Below, piece by piece: positions 1 to 10,423 of a stretch of DNA of 64,000 nt; positions within the stretch are counted from its first letter, which is position 1; each line of letters opens with the position of its first letter. A model generated the notes under the pieces. The model was given only the letters and a program-made list of their open reading frames with translations, did not search any database and was not told where the DNA came from. The stretch is taken from assembly GCA_018417955.1 (NCBI GenBank), contig JACTVC010000021.1, positions 248,001 through 312,000 on the forward strand. Direction: 5' to 3'. A program made the translations under genes and the position numbers. Source of the stretch: Laccaria trichodermophora. Taxonomy: Eukaryota; Basidiomycota; Agaricomycetes; Agaricales; Hydnangiaceae.

Positions 1-972
1 GATGTTGGGAGGACGAGCAGGAACACCAGCTTTGATTCTTCTTAGCTCACCGAATAAGACTCAACCAAGCTCAACGTCTCAAGCTCCGACTAACAGGATC
101 TTCAGGATCCGTACCCTCATCTGATGCAATTTCCATCCGTTAGGCGTCGGTGGCTAGGTCAACAACACGCGATATTCAATTTTGACCCACATCGTTGTGG
201 GCAACGAACATCATCAGCATAGGGTCTCGAGATTGTCGGTAATCCTTCAGCTCCGGATCTGGGCCCGCACTCCACCTTGGACTCACACTCCCACACAACA
301 GACCAACACCTCTCAAACTCGACAGAATACAACCTCACCGCCCTCCGCGCAACACTCACAACCCGCCAAGAAACCCTAGAACTGGCGGCTAGGCATGAGA
401 GGATCGAGGGATTGGATCGAGGGTTAGGGAGGTGCAGAGGGCTGTTGGGTATCGTAAGGAGGCTGTGGGGCGACATGAGGAGGCAGTTGGGCTGGGGGAG
501 AAAGAGGTGGATGAGATGGAGAGGGCGGCTGAGCGGAGAGGGCGAGAGGTACGATAGAGAGAAGAGAAGGTCGTTGAACTAGAGCAAGCAATCAACGAGC
601 GAGAACGGGCACTTGATCAGGAGAATCCGAGCCTGTTCAAATTCATGGCCCATGATTCTTCGTCTTTCGTATGTTGGGTGACAAGACGTCTTCGTTGCTC
701 TTTTGCTCTCGCCCTCCCTGCTCCTCTATTCCAAGTTCTTCCTCCAACCAAATGCTTCCACTACCATACCCTCCTACTTCTCCTCAAGCCCCCCTCAAAG
801 GAGACCGTGACGCGACTGGGAAGCCTGATGCGATTTATACCTCTCAACAGGTGGACGGGGGAGTTACTTCGTGCTCGTGGGGGTTGGCGTGTCTGCTGTT
901 GTGTTGAAGGTGCATGTGAGGTTGGCTGGGGTTGGGATATGGGGTTGGTCGAAGAGGAGGAGCAGGAGGTAG
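1..972 (+). pseudogene. Gene C copy 0: coiled-coil/TM protein, 5' truncated by window
   Basis: First visible copy of cassette gene C. A Ser/Thr/Pro-rich stretch (about 230-340) leads into a charged coiled coil (about 338-620) with heptad-like EEAVG and ELEQAINERERALDQ segments. These need a frame change near 427, and an in-frame stop follows near 560. A Ser/Pro-rich linker comes next. The end, 848-972, reads a hydrophobic segment (FVLVGVGVSAVVLKV) and then a basic tail ending KRRSRR and a stop, exactly as in the other C copies. The likely original product is a tail-anchored or single-pass coiled-coil membrane protein. The frame breaks make this copy a pseudogene. No known family was recognised, so the membrane role is inference from hydrophobicity. 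Confidence 0.5.
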
Positions 973-1434
973 TGTTGGAGCTTGGTGCTTGAACGGTCGA
1001 TTTTGGTGGGAGATACTTTTTCTGGGTTTATTACTTATACAATCACGACTTTTTACGATCTCTTTTTGACGGACGCTGACGAGGAATTGAATGCGAGTAT
1101 TTTGGGTTTTGTGGGTGTATATATAATAGTTACTTACACCTTATGTATCGTCTGAATACTGAACTTCTGGAAGCTTCAGCAAGTTGCGATGTCTACTTCG
1201 TTTCTAATGATCAGTCCTCGTTTCTTGTGGTACATTTTAACAGATACAATGGTGACAACAAAGGAAAGAAATACAGTACGCCAGTGGGACTTCACGTAGA
1301 CAATATTTCTATACTAGGGATGAGAATTGGCTTATCTCAGGACCTTTTAGCCGCCCAAGTGACAACAAACCCAGGGTGTTTCGTGAACTTTGGATTTGGT
1401 TCACCTGAAAGAGCACGATTTGTTAATGCAGTGT
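973..1434. other. Intergenic 3' flank shared by cassettes
   Basis: AT-rich DNA between C0 and A1. It repeats in diverged form after the other C copies (for example 6320-6650, 25551-25960, 31500-31920, 37950-38400), including the segments around 'TTTTTCACGATCTC' and 'CCTCGTTTCTTGTG'. No convincing gene is seen. It is the convergent 3' space between a plus-strand C and a minus-strand A. Confidence 0.4.
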
Positions 1435-2386
1435 CTAGTAGATATTCATTGATACTTTACCTTTACCCGGAGTAGGCTCAGCTTTTTTAACCGCTGCTGT
1501 ATCAGCGGTTGCATTGACAAGGGCTACGGGATCGCCTTCATCGCTACCCGGAAAAGTGTCACCTGAGAAGGATATGACATCAGTGTCGCTCATGGGAGCG
1601 TTGCTATTCGTGTGTTGGAAGAGTTCTATGTCCCTGAACAGTGCATGACCCGGCGTGACGAGGCCTTCAATTTTTGCGATGAGTGCTTTCAAAGACCCAT
1701 CGGTATGAGGGGGCGCGATGAAAAGGGTGTCGATGCGCCCTAACGAAATGTCGGTTTGGTCAAAGTACGTCTTTGCCTTTTGATCTCCTTTTTGGTAAAC
1801 ACGATAGTATACTGTAAAGCTGATGAGTGCGATGTTTGGATAAGAGACACCAACAAGACTTGCCGTAATGTACATGGGTATCATCACAGCGTTCCGGCAG
1901 TTTCTCCGACCGCGAGACCTCCTTGGCCCTCTTCTCCAACTCGACAACCAACGCGATTGGATCTTCTTCGGACAGGCCTGGCTCAGAAGGAGCACTCAAA
2001 GAGAGGTGGGCAGAGTCTTCTTTAGGTGCTGGGCTTGAGAGCGATGTGGAGAGAAGTGCGTCGTTGGGAGCCTAAAGATCCTCAAGTCCGCACAGGGACA
2101 GCTTGATAGACGCGACGGTATGAGGAGGGGCAAAAGACTTCGTTGGAATGCGGCCAATGAAACGGTCGTTGGAGTAAAGGGGGTGATTTGATTCGAATGC
2201 ACCGAGTTTGGTGTATGGTAATACACTGCATGAGTAAATTAGGATATTGAAGCCAGGATTCGAGTTTTTGGGATAGAGCGCACCATAGCTAGAGCCCGTC
2301 CTTTTCGTTGACCTTTCTTCTTTTGCTGTTAAATCTGTACCACCGTTGCCGTCTAAAAAGGGAGGCCTTCCACTTTTCCGATGCAT
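1435..2386 (-). pseudogene. Gene A copy 1, N-terminally truncated
   Basis: Minus-strand copy of gene A. The second module (about 1470-1850) reads YYRVY, then DISLGRIDTLFIAPPHT, then AKIEGLVTPGHALF, then a tail with SDTDVISF and DPVALVNAT. The first module (about 1870-2260) reads RFIGRIPTKSFAPPHTVASI and further matching sequence. The upstream exon ends abruptly near 2386, where the sequence changes to a piece of another copy's second module (A2), so a deletion has fused two neighbouring copies. The inter-module intron begins with GC (GGCAAGT). The family is an unnamed Agaricomycete family as far as I recall; its function is unknown. Confidence 0.6.
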
Positions 2387-3109
2387 GCTTTCAATGATCC
2401 AGCGGTGTGAGGGGGCGCGTCGAAGAGGGTGTTGATGCGTCCTAACGAAATATCTTTCTCATCGAAGGAAGTCTTCGCCTTTTTTTCTCCTTCGCTCTCT
2501 GATAGGTTAACACGATAGCATACTGCGAAGCTAGTGATGAGTGCAGTATTTGAGTGGGAGACGTGTACAAGACTTACCGTGGTGGATGTTGGTAATCAGA
2601 GCATTCTGGCAGCTGACTCTCCGACTGCAGGACCTCGGTCCGCTTCACCGGCTCGACAACCAGCGCGATCGGATCGTCTTCAGACAGGCCTGGCCCAGAA
2701 GGAGCGTTGAAAGAGATGCGGGCAGCGTCTTCTTTGGGTGCTGGGCTTGAGAGAGGTGCGAAAAAAAGCGCCTTGTCGGGCCCCAAAAGGCCCTCAAGTT
2801 TGCAGAGAGACCGCTTGATAGACGGCACAGTATAAGGAGGGGCGAACAATTTCGGGGCCGATGAAACGGTCGTTGTGATAGAGGGCGTGATTCGATTTAA
2901 ATGCACCGAGTTTGGTGTATAGACGGTAATATACTGAACGAGTGAATTAGACCAATCAAGCCAGCTGTAGAGTTTTCATATGGTATACCATAGCTGGGAC
3001 CAGTCCTTTTCGTCGACTTTCCTGGTTCCGCAGATGAATCTGTACCCTCTTTGCCGTCTAGAGAGGGAGTTGAACTAGACGTATGATCATAACCAGGCAA
3101 ATTAGACAT
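2387..3109 (-). pseudogene. Gene A copy 2, C-terminally truncated
   Basis: Reading from the ATG at 3109: MSNLPGYDHTSSS, a Ser/Gly/Asp-rich leader as in all A copies. A GT-AG intron follows, then module 1 with SAPKLFAPPYTVPSIKRSL and PGLSEDDPIALVVE. The inter-module intron has a normal GT donor (GGTAAGT), unlike the GC donor of the other copies. Module 2 is present only as its first part (about 2390-2530) and stops at the junction with A1. Part of the strand just before the PPYT motif is missing relative to A3. It is a truncated pseudogene, transcribed divergently from B1. Confidence 0.6.
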
Positions 3110-3529
3110 CGCTGCTTCCAACCAGAACCTGTTGAAATGTTAGCAAGATGGACGATTGAAGGAAAGAGTCATCGGGCCACCTTCATTGAGCATTATGCAT
3201 GAGACAATGCCGCTTATGCATCAACTGTTGCCAGACTCTCCAGTTGACCAAGTAGCTCCACTTTCCTACATTCAGCGCATGCACTTGCCTCTCGAGCTCT
3301 CAAATTGAGAAAAGTACCAGAGCGCAAGTTCATGAGGAGCCACGATTCCAGGGAGAGAGGTGGAAACGATACAGTTCTTGTGGTGCGACGGGAGGAAGAG
3401 AGGTGTGAACGTTTGAACGCAGTGCGCTCGATCTTCTACCTGACCAACACTCACAGCAACTAAGATCGTTACACGGGCCCCAATAGTCCCCGTCGTCGTA
3501 AGTGCTTACTATCTGACAATAAGTTTGCT

Positions 3530-4960
3530 TACAACGCCATACCTAGTTCAGTTAACTTTCCAATCGCCCAACCAGCGGTTCGCCTCTATTCACTTCATCT
3601 CTGACTTCGACGTCGCGTCCTTCGAGTCCACCAGCAAGCAAGGCGCCGTCTCCCAAACCATACTGAAGAGGTCCACGGCGAACAGGTCTTCGCCACGTCA
3701 TGATGACGCCGAAGTTTCTCAATCGTACCAGCCAACTATATACCCCATGGCTTTGTCCAAATCTCTTCTCATCTGTGCGTATCTTATATCATGCTCGCAC
3801 TCTCACCTCTCATGAATGTTTAGACTTTGGATGAGACTCTTATCAATGATGAAAAGCTCGCCATTGCAACACTACCAAGAATTTTGCATGTTGCGGAATG
3901 GGACAACCTATACTACGATTTCGGTGTTCGACTACCAGGCCTTCTTGTTGTGCGAGGATGGTTTTCTTCACTGTCCGCGGAGCCTCATGGAGTGGCTCTA
4001 CCCGTTACTTGAAAGTCGACTGTCTACTGGCGGAAGTTCAAGCAAATTTGCAGGATCAAAAGAAGATGCATTCTGCCATCGCAGCCGTCGGTTGCACAAC
4101 ATGCATCTCAGCTGGAGGGGTTGTTTCTTCTCAATGACGGCGTAAGCTCACGAATTCTCCTCGTTATTCTCCCTAGAGTCCTGACTCCTTACCATTGCCG
4201 TCTACAGCATTTCCCGATTTGTTACTGGCTGTTTAGATCAGAAATGGCGGGACCCTTCATGTTCAACCTCCCGATAATTCTTTGTGAACTTGCGCGAGTT
4301 TGTCAAGGCATGTTGAAGGTGAATGAACTTCCTTACTCAAATCTTTTCTGCCTTCACTGACAACGCAACAGGACATCGAGATCGTCACTTCTCCAACCGA
4401 AGGTTGATCGCCCACTGATATCGAGGACATCAAGAACATCACCTCAAATGGACCTACCATTTCCGGTTGACATTGAATGACGAGGCTCCACCGCTTTTCC
4501 TTCCGATCTTTTCAATGACTTCCCGGCAGGGTGTCGTCTCCAGTTACTACGACGACGAAGCTGATGAGAAAACAGCCATCGTGCACTTCCGCGACTTTCG
4601 AAGGGAAAACACTGCTAGCTCTTTTCGACGTATGTACCCCCTTCGCTTCTACTTCTTCAGGTACTGATAGACTTGACACAGTATTACGCCTCAAACACGT
4701 CTTCGATGTTGCCTTTGGATGCCCTCAATGCTGCTGTTTTTGATCCCAAGTCAGGTTCGAGGAATTCCATCTATTGGGGTGAGTTACCGGGTTGTCTGAT
4801 CCTGCTATCAAACACTTACTAACCTTTAAGACAGCAATTGTTGGGTTGGCCGCTTGCTTTCCCCGATCCCATTGCTCAAGCGTGGACTTCCTCCTATTCA
4901 CATGGGGAATGGGACATTGGACGCTCAGCTGCATAATACGCTTGCAAGAACACGGGGAAA
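3530..4960 (+). pseudogene. Gene B copy 1, unrecognised multi-exon gene
   Basis: Conserved with copies near 27.8, 35.6 and 40.0 kb. Exonic pieces include ETLINDEKLAIATLPRI, then WDNLYYDFGVRLPGLLVV, then VDCLLAEVQ and EGLFLLNDG. Later come a DIEIVTSPTEG segment, then NDFPAGCRLQLL and LLKRGLPPIHMGNGTLDAQL. Introns are suggested by GTGCGTATCT...TTTAG and GTAAGC...CTACAG. Several frames must be combined and stops occur (for example in the SPTEG segment), so it is probably decayed. It is divergent from gene A and lies upstream of gene C in every full cassette. I do not recognise a domain. Confidence 0.4.
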
Positions 4961-4999
4961 ACGAAAAACGTGTTCATTTCATTGGGCTGGTCCTTGTCA

Positions 5000-6315
5000 G
5001 CGAGTCACAGTTGGTTGAGACTGACAAGCATGCGTCTGCTGGTGTTGGAGAGGGTACAAGTGGTGTTGTTAGGACTGGGAGGGGGAGGAAGGTTCGTGCG
5101 AGGGTTGTTGGTGGTGTTGGTGATTTATTGAGGAGAACGATGGTGATGAAGAGAAGAAGAATGCGGAAGGGAAGGGGAGTGAGAACGGGGACAAAGAGGA
5201 ATAAAATGCAAATGCAGACGAGGAAAAGGAAGATGTAGGAGATTTAGAGGAGAGGAAGCCGGATTTAGGGAGCGTATTCGACCTTGCCCGCCTTATGGTG
5301 GGCAACGAGTGTCATCAGCGTTATAAGCTTCAGCTCTGGATCTGGCTCCGCACTCGCACACAACAGAACACGGCCTCTTGGGGGTTAGGTGAGGATCGAG
5401 GAGAAAGATGAAGAGGGAAAGCTGAAGGATTAGGGAAGGAGGATGCTGAGGAAAGAGTGGAAGGGAAGGGGAAAGCGCAATGGGAGAAGAAGAGAAACTT
5501 AATGAGGAGGCCAAGGAAGACGCGGGAGATGAGGGGAAACCGAACGTGTGGAGCGAATCCGATCTTGACCCACCTCGTAGTGGGCGACGACCATCATCAG
5601 CATCAGCATTAGTAGGGTCTGGAGATGCTTCAGTTCTGAGTCTGAGCCCGCACACGACAGAACACAACCTCCTTGCAACACTCGCAACTTGTCAAGGCCA
5701 ACGTGAACTTAGGCTGGCGGCCAGGCAGGAGAGGCCCGGGATTGATGGGATGGAGGAGAGGGTTGGGGAGGTGCAGAGGGGTGTTTGGTATTGTGAGGAG
5801 GCGGTTGAGCGATGTGAGGTGGTTGGGCAGAGGGAGACAGCGGTGGAGGAGGGAGAAGGCGGTTGAACAGAGGGAAGAGAGTGTCGCGGAATTGGAGCAA
5901 GCGTTTGAACAGAGAGGATTCGAGCGTAAAGAACATTCTAAGCGGAGATGGCTACGCGTTCTCCTCAAGTCGGTGCTCCCAATGTGTCCACTTTGTCGAC
6001 ACATGGCCCATTACACTTCTTCGGTCTGTGGTCCTTCGTGTATTGAGCCGCGGGCGAAAAAGTGTCTTCGTCCCTCTTTCCCTCCTTCAACTCAAGTTCT
6101 TCCTCCTCTAATCCAATTTCTTCCACCACCATTCCCCGTAAAGAAGACGCTGACGTGACTGGGAGGCGCGACACGATTTGCACCTATCAACAGGTGGACG
6201 GGGGGTTATCTTGTGTTCGTGGGTATCAGCGTGTGCTGTTGTGTTGAAGGTGCTTGCGAGGAGGTTGACTTGGGTTGGGATTTGGAGTTGGTTGAAGAGG
6301 AGGAGCAGGAGGTAG
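5000..6315 (+). pseudogene. Gene C copy 1, coiled-coil/TM protein
   Basis: An acidic lead (about 5130-5270, EENDGDEEKK and DEEKEDVGDLEERKPDL) is followed by two partly duplicated copies of the segment beginning 'CCACCTCGTAGTGGG' (near 5290 and 5565). The coiled-coil region (about 5680-5960) is rich in E, R and Q. A Ser/Pro-rich linker follows, and the 3' end reads the hydrophobic stretch VILCSWVSACAVVLKV, then GIWSWLKRRSRR and TAG at 6313-6315. The tail is nearly identical in sense to C0 and C2, which argues that this frame was once protein-coding. Frame interruptions in the coil region suggest a pseudogene. Function unknown. Confidence 0.5.
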
Positions 6316-6656
6316 CGTTGGCTAGATTCGAAGGCGGGAGACGCTTTCCAGTCTTATGACTTCTATGGCCTTGATACGACTTTTTCACGATCCCTTTTTG
6401 ACTGACGCTGACGAGGAATTGAATAAATGATTCTTCGCGCATGCGAGCGTTTTGGTTTTTTTGTTCGTGTATAACTCTTATACCTTTTGTATTGCTTAAA
6501 TCTTTGAGCAGGACTGGACATTTGAAAGCATCAAGCATCAGATCCTCGTTTCTTGTGTCACATACATATATTGAACAAATCTACATCGACCCCTTCTGAA
6601 CCTAAATCGTGACATATCCCATTGCGAAAGCATACACTCTCTCTGATGTTCACCAA
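6316..6656. other. Convergent intergenic spacer C1/A3
   Basis: AT-rich 3' flanks of the plus-strand C1 and the minus-strand A3. It is similar to other C-A spacers, including 'CCTCGTTTCTTGTG' near 6545 and the 'CCCCTTCTGA' segment near 6590. No gene is seen. Confidence 0.4.
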
Positions 6657-8103
6657 TCAAATAATTTCAGCATGACCTAGCAAACCATGGATATCAAATA
6701 CTCCGACAGAAGGAGGAGACCACTCACACTCTGGTACAACTACCGAAGAAAATCAACAGCCTAGTGACCCAAAGGCAAATTGGAGACTCACAGCCTTTTT
6801 CACCCTTGGAATTGATCACCATGTATCCTGGAGGATAATCTGTTCCGACAAATTGTCAACAAACCAAAACTTAGCAGAAAAAAAAAGAAATACAGTTGCC
6901 GGGTTTCCACATGTAGACGGTAAGTCCATCCGTGTGCACGATCTCGTTTTCGTTGATTGGTAGCCAGTTGGGGTGATTGACTAGGGAGCCTGTGGTGGTA
7001 GTCTATAGGAGAATCAGATTATCTCATGAAATGTTACTCACCGTAGGTATACTTTAGCCGAGCACGTTTCGTGAATTTTGAATCTGGTGGTCCATCTGGA
7101 GGAGCACAGTTTGTTACTGCATTGTCTGATAGACATTCACTGATAATTTTACCTGGTGTAGGTTTAGCCTTTTGGTCCGCAGCTGTATTGGTGGTTGCAT
7201 TGACAAGGGCTATGTGATCGCCTTCATCGTTACCCGGATAAGCATCACCTTGGAAGGATATGACATCAGTGTCGCTCATGGCAGCATCACTATTCGTGTG
7301 TTGGAAGAGTTCCATGTCCTTGTAGAGTGCATGACCTGGCGTGACGAGGCCTTCAATTTTTGCGATGCATGCTTTCAAAGACCCAGCGGTGTGAGGGGGA
7401 GCGACAGAGAGGGTGTTGATGCGTCCCAACGAAATGTCACTTTCATCAAAGGATGTATTTGCCTTTTCTTCTCCTTCGCTGTCTGATAGGTAAACACGAT
7501 AGTATACTGCAAAGTTGATGAGTGCAGTATTTGGGTAGGAGACGTCGGCAAGACTTGCCATAGTGGACATCAGTATGATCAGAGCGTTCCGGCAATTTCT
7601 CCGACTGCGAGACCTCCTTGGTCCGCTTCTCCGACTCGACAGTCAACGCGATCGGATCATGTTCAGACAGCCCCGACCCAGAAGAGGCCTTCAAAGAGAG
7701 GCGGGCAGAGTCTTCTTTGGGTGCTGGGCTCGAGAGCGGTGTGAAAACAAGCGCTTTGTCGGGTTCCGAAAGGCCCTCAAATTTGCAGAGGGACCGCTTG
7801 AAAGACGCCACCGTATGGGGAGGGGCAAACAATTTGGACGGAATGCGGCCAATGAAACGGTCGTTGCGGTAGAGGGCGTGATTCGATTCAAATGCACCGA
7901 GTTTGGTGTATAGACGGTAATATACTGCACGAGTAAATTAGGCCATCCAAGCCAGCAGTAGAGCCTTCGGGATAGGGCGCACCATAGCTAGGACCTGTCC
8001 TTTCGTTTGACTTTCCTCCTTTCGCTGCTGAATCTGCATCCCCTTTGCCGTCCGAAGAGGCCGTGGAACTGGATGTATGATCATGACCGGGCAGAGGAGA
8101 CAT
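6657..8103 (-). CDS. Gene A copy 3, best-preserved two-module protein
   Basis: Start ATG at 8103 (MSPLPGHDHTSSSTASSDG), a polar leader. A 58-nt GT-AG intron (GTGCGCC...CGTGCAG) joins it to module 1: YYRLYTKLGAFESNHALY, RFIGRIPSKLFAPPHT, then CKFEGL and DPIALTVESEKRTKEV. A GC-AG intron (GGCAAGT...TTTGCAG) leads to module 2: YYRVYL, DISLGRINTLSVAPPHT, AKIEGLVTPGHALYKD, SDTDVISFQGD, DHIALVNATT. Downstream exons appear to read HPNWLPINENEIVHTDGL, INSKGEKG and VPECEWSPPSVGVFDIHG before TGA at 6657. Both modules follow introns of the same phase, so module 2 arose by exon duplication. No frameshift was seen in the two modules. Exon 4-6 boundaries are uncertain. I recall similar hypothetical proteins in Agaricomycetes; no biochemical role is known to me. 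Confidence 0.65.
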
Positions 8104-8144
8104 AGCTGCTTCAACCAGCACCTATTGAAACGTTAGCAAGATGG

Positions 8145-8825
8145 ATGATTGAAGGAAAGAGTTATCGGACATACCTTCATCGATTATCATCACGAGGCAT
8201 TGGCGGTTATGTTGTCACCTCGTTGCCAGAGCAAGTCAGATGTTCTGAATTTGAACGAGTAGCTCCGCCTTTACTCCATCCAGCGCGTGCACTGGCCTTT
8301 CAAGCTCCTAACTTCCCGGGTGGAAAAGTACTAAGGAGGTCACTGGAAGTGGAGAAAGTACAGGGTGGACAGCACAAGCACGCTTGAGCGCGGAAATGAC
8401 ACGTACGGATGCCCATAAAATTCCATGCTATTCCATGGCTGTTCAGCGTGGTGGGATTGGGGTGGGCCTTACAAGGCCTTACAATTATTGTTATCTGGAC
8501 AGGCACACGAGCGCCTGTTCAGGTTGTCTGCAGGTTCCGGACAAGTCGTTGACGTCACGGCGCAAAGACGATGTGACCAACATGCCCGTGATAGCGAGTA
8601 TAGTTCGCAGTAAAACGAAACGCACACCCCTATACCATAAACAACATCCAGTCATCCTTTCCTGTCTCTTCTTCCTCACGCACCACCAAGTCTATAGTAC
8701 CACGCTCACGCAGCACCACTGCGTCCCGTCTACGCCTGGTCAGGTGTCCCCGACTTCCCTACAGGCGTAGGTGTAGTAGGAGCTTGACGTTCGAGGAACC
8801 TAGGCCTTTCAGCACCTCTCATCAA
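8145..8825 (+). pseudogene. Gene B copy 2 remnant and unassigned spacer
   Basis: The first 250 bases match the 5' side of other B copies ('GATGATTGAAGGAAAGAG' and the following segment). After about 8400 the sequence no longer matches B. The interval therefore holds only the shared A/B divergent region plus 400 bases in which I see no gene. Most of B has been lost from this cassette. Confidence 0.35.
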
Positions 8826-10423
8826 ATGGGTGAACGAGGGCGATTTGGAGGTACGTGTTCTTGTTCTTGGTTTTTTTTCTACCTACTTAGTGCTAATGTA
8901 AAGGTCGAACTACCAACCAACAACCCACCAAATCACCCCCTCTCCGCCTCCCGCTCCCTACGTCAAAACATCCTACGAGGCGGGGTTTGAGTCAGGCCAT
9001 AGCTTCCCCGTTCATTCTCTACAACACGACGATTTCTCCTCTAGCTCCGCCAACGTTGACATGGACAGGAGGAGCAGGAACACAAGTGTCGATTCGACCT
9101 CCAGTAGCAATGGGAGGGTTAAAGCTCACCGAATAAGAGCCAACCAAACCAAACGTCTTATTTCCTGACCAAATGCCAACGACATTCCGCGTCTCAGCGC
9201 ACTCTTCTTTGGTAGGAGATGACACTCCATAATTTACTCTCATTTTCGGTCGCGCGCTCCACTTGTACTTACGGGGTCTCCGTTCGTTTCTACGGGGGGT
9301 CTTCGTTCCCTTCAACAGGCACCGATTCGCCATTCGTTTCTACATATTCTTGGTCGCCATTCGCATCCACAGGCACGGACCCTCCGTTCGCTCAAGCTCC
9401 AATGGAAACGACAGGGTTGTACGAGCTTGGATACCGCCATGCGCATCTACCCTTATCTTCCCTTCCTAACAGAATTTTCAGGTTCTGTGCCCCCCTTCAA
9501 TGCACCGCTGGGCGTAGGCGGTCCAGGCCAAGAACATGCGCGTCCCTTCCTCTCCCGCCACATAACGGACACCTCGTAGACACCACCTATTTCCAGTGCT
9601 GGTGTGGGTACGACGGTGATCCTAGGCCACAGCGCAAGGTTGGAGTTGGGCTTGAGGGGTCGGTTGGATTGTATGATGTTCTGAGGGATACGTTTGGTGA
9701 TGATGTTATGAGAAATACATCTGGCGCTGCCCCTTACACACAGACTAAATCAGAAGCGGAAACAGAAAGAAGCTACGATACCGCTCCATCACAATTGTCC
9801 ATTGACATACCATCGACGAGAAAGGGAAGGAGAAAGCCATCGACGAGAAAGACGATAACTGGGAGAGGAAGAAAGATGCAGGAGACGGAGGGAGACGAGA
9901 GGTGACTTATGGACCCCATTCAACCTTGACCCACCTCGACATCATGGACTTGTCCAACAGAAACAAGTCCAAGAACCTGGTCACGGCAATACCTCCCTCA
10001 CTCCCATCGACACAAACCTCACCTCTCTCGCTTCAAACGACTCAAGCTCAGACTTGACCGCCCTCCGGGTAGCACTTACAACCCGCGAAGAAGCCCTAGA
10101 CCAACGTGAGCTCGGGCTGGCGGCTAGACAGGAGTCGTGAAGTTAGAGCAAGCGATTGATGAGCGAGGACGGGCGCTTGATCAGAGAGAATCAGAGGTTG
10201 AAGAACGTTCTAAACGGGTTCAAGAGCTCGAGGAAACGCGTGATGCTCGATAAGGTGCTCTCAACACGTCCACTTCGTCGCATTCATGGCCCATTACTCT
10301 TCTTCGATCTGTGGTCTTCCGTGTATTAGGCGACAAGACGTCTTCGTTCCTCTTTCCCTCCCCTAACCCAAGTTCTTCTATCCAAAACTTGAATGCTCCC
10401 ACCACCACCACCACCACCCCTAA
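8826..10423 (+). pseudogene. Gene C copy 2, 5' part (split by a 14.9 kb insertion)
   Basis: A possible start at 8826 (MGERGRFG) is followed by an intron-like GTACGT...TAAAG and a Pro/Thr-rich N-terminal region. A Ser/Asn-rich segment around 9060-9130 also occurs at the very start of the window. Then come an acidic/Lys-rich stretch and, near 10040-10250, the coiled-coil part: DLTALRVALTTREEALDQRE, then LEQAIDERGRALDQ and EERSKRVQELEETRDAR. An in-frame stop after 'LAARQES' (near 10137) has removed the middle of the coil. The gene continues at 25370 after the insertion: removing 10424-25369 and one TAA restores the same order of sequence as in C0, C1 and C3. Confidence 0.5.

Noticed and set aside
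5069..5667. Minus-strand Ser/Phe/Pro-rich frames opposite gene C
   Set aside because: Complement of GAA/GAG-rich acidic and coiled-coil codons; not conserved as a frame between C copies.
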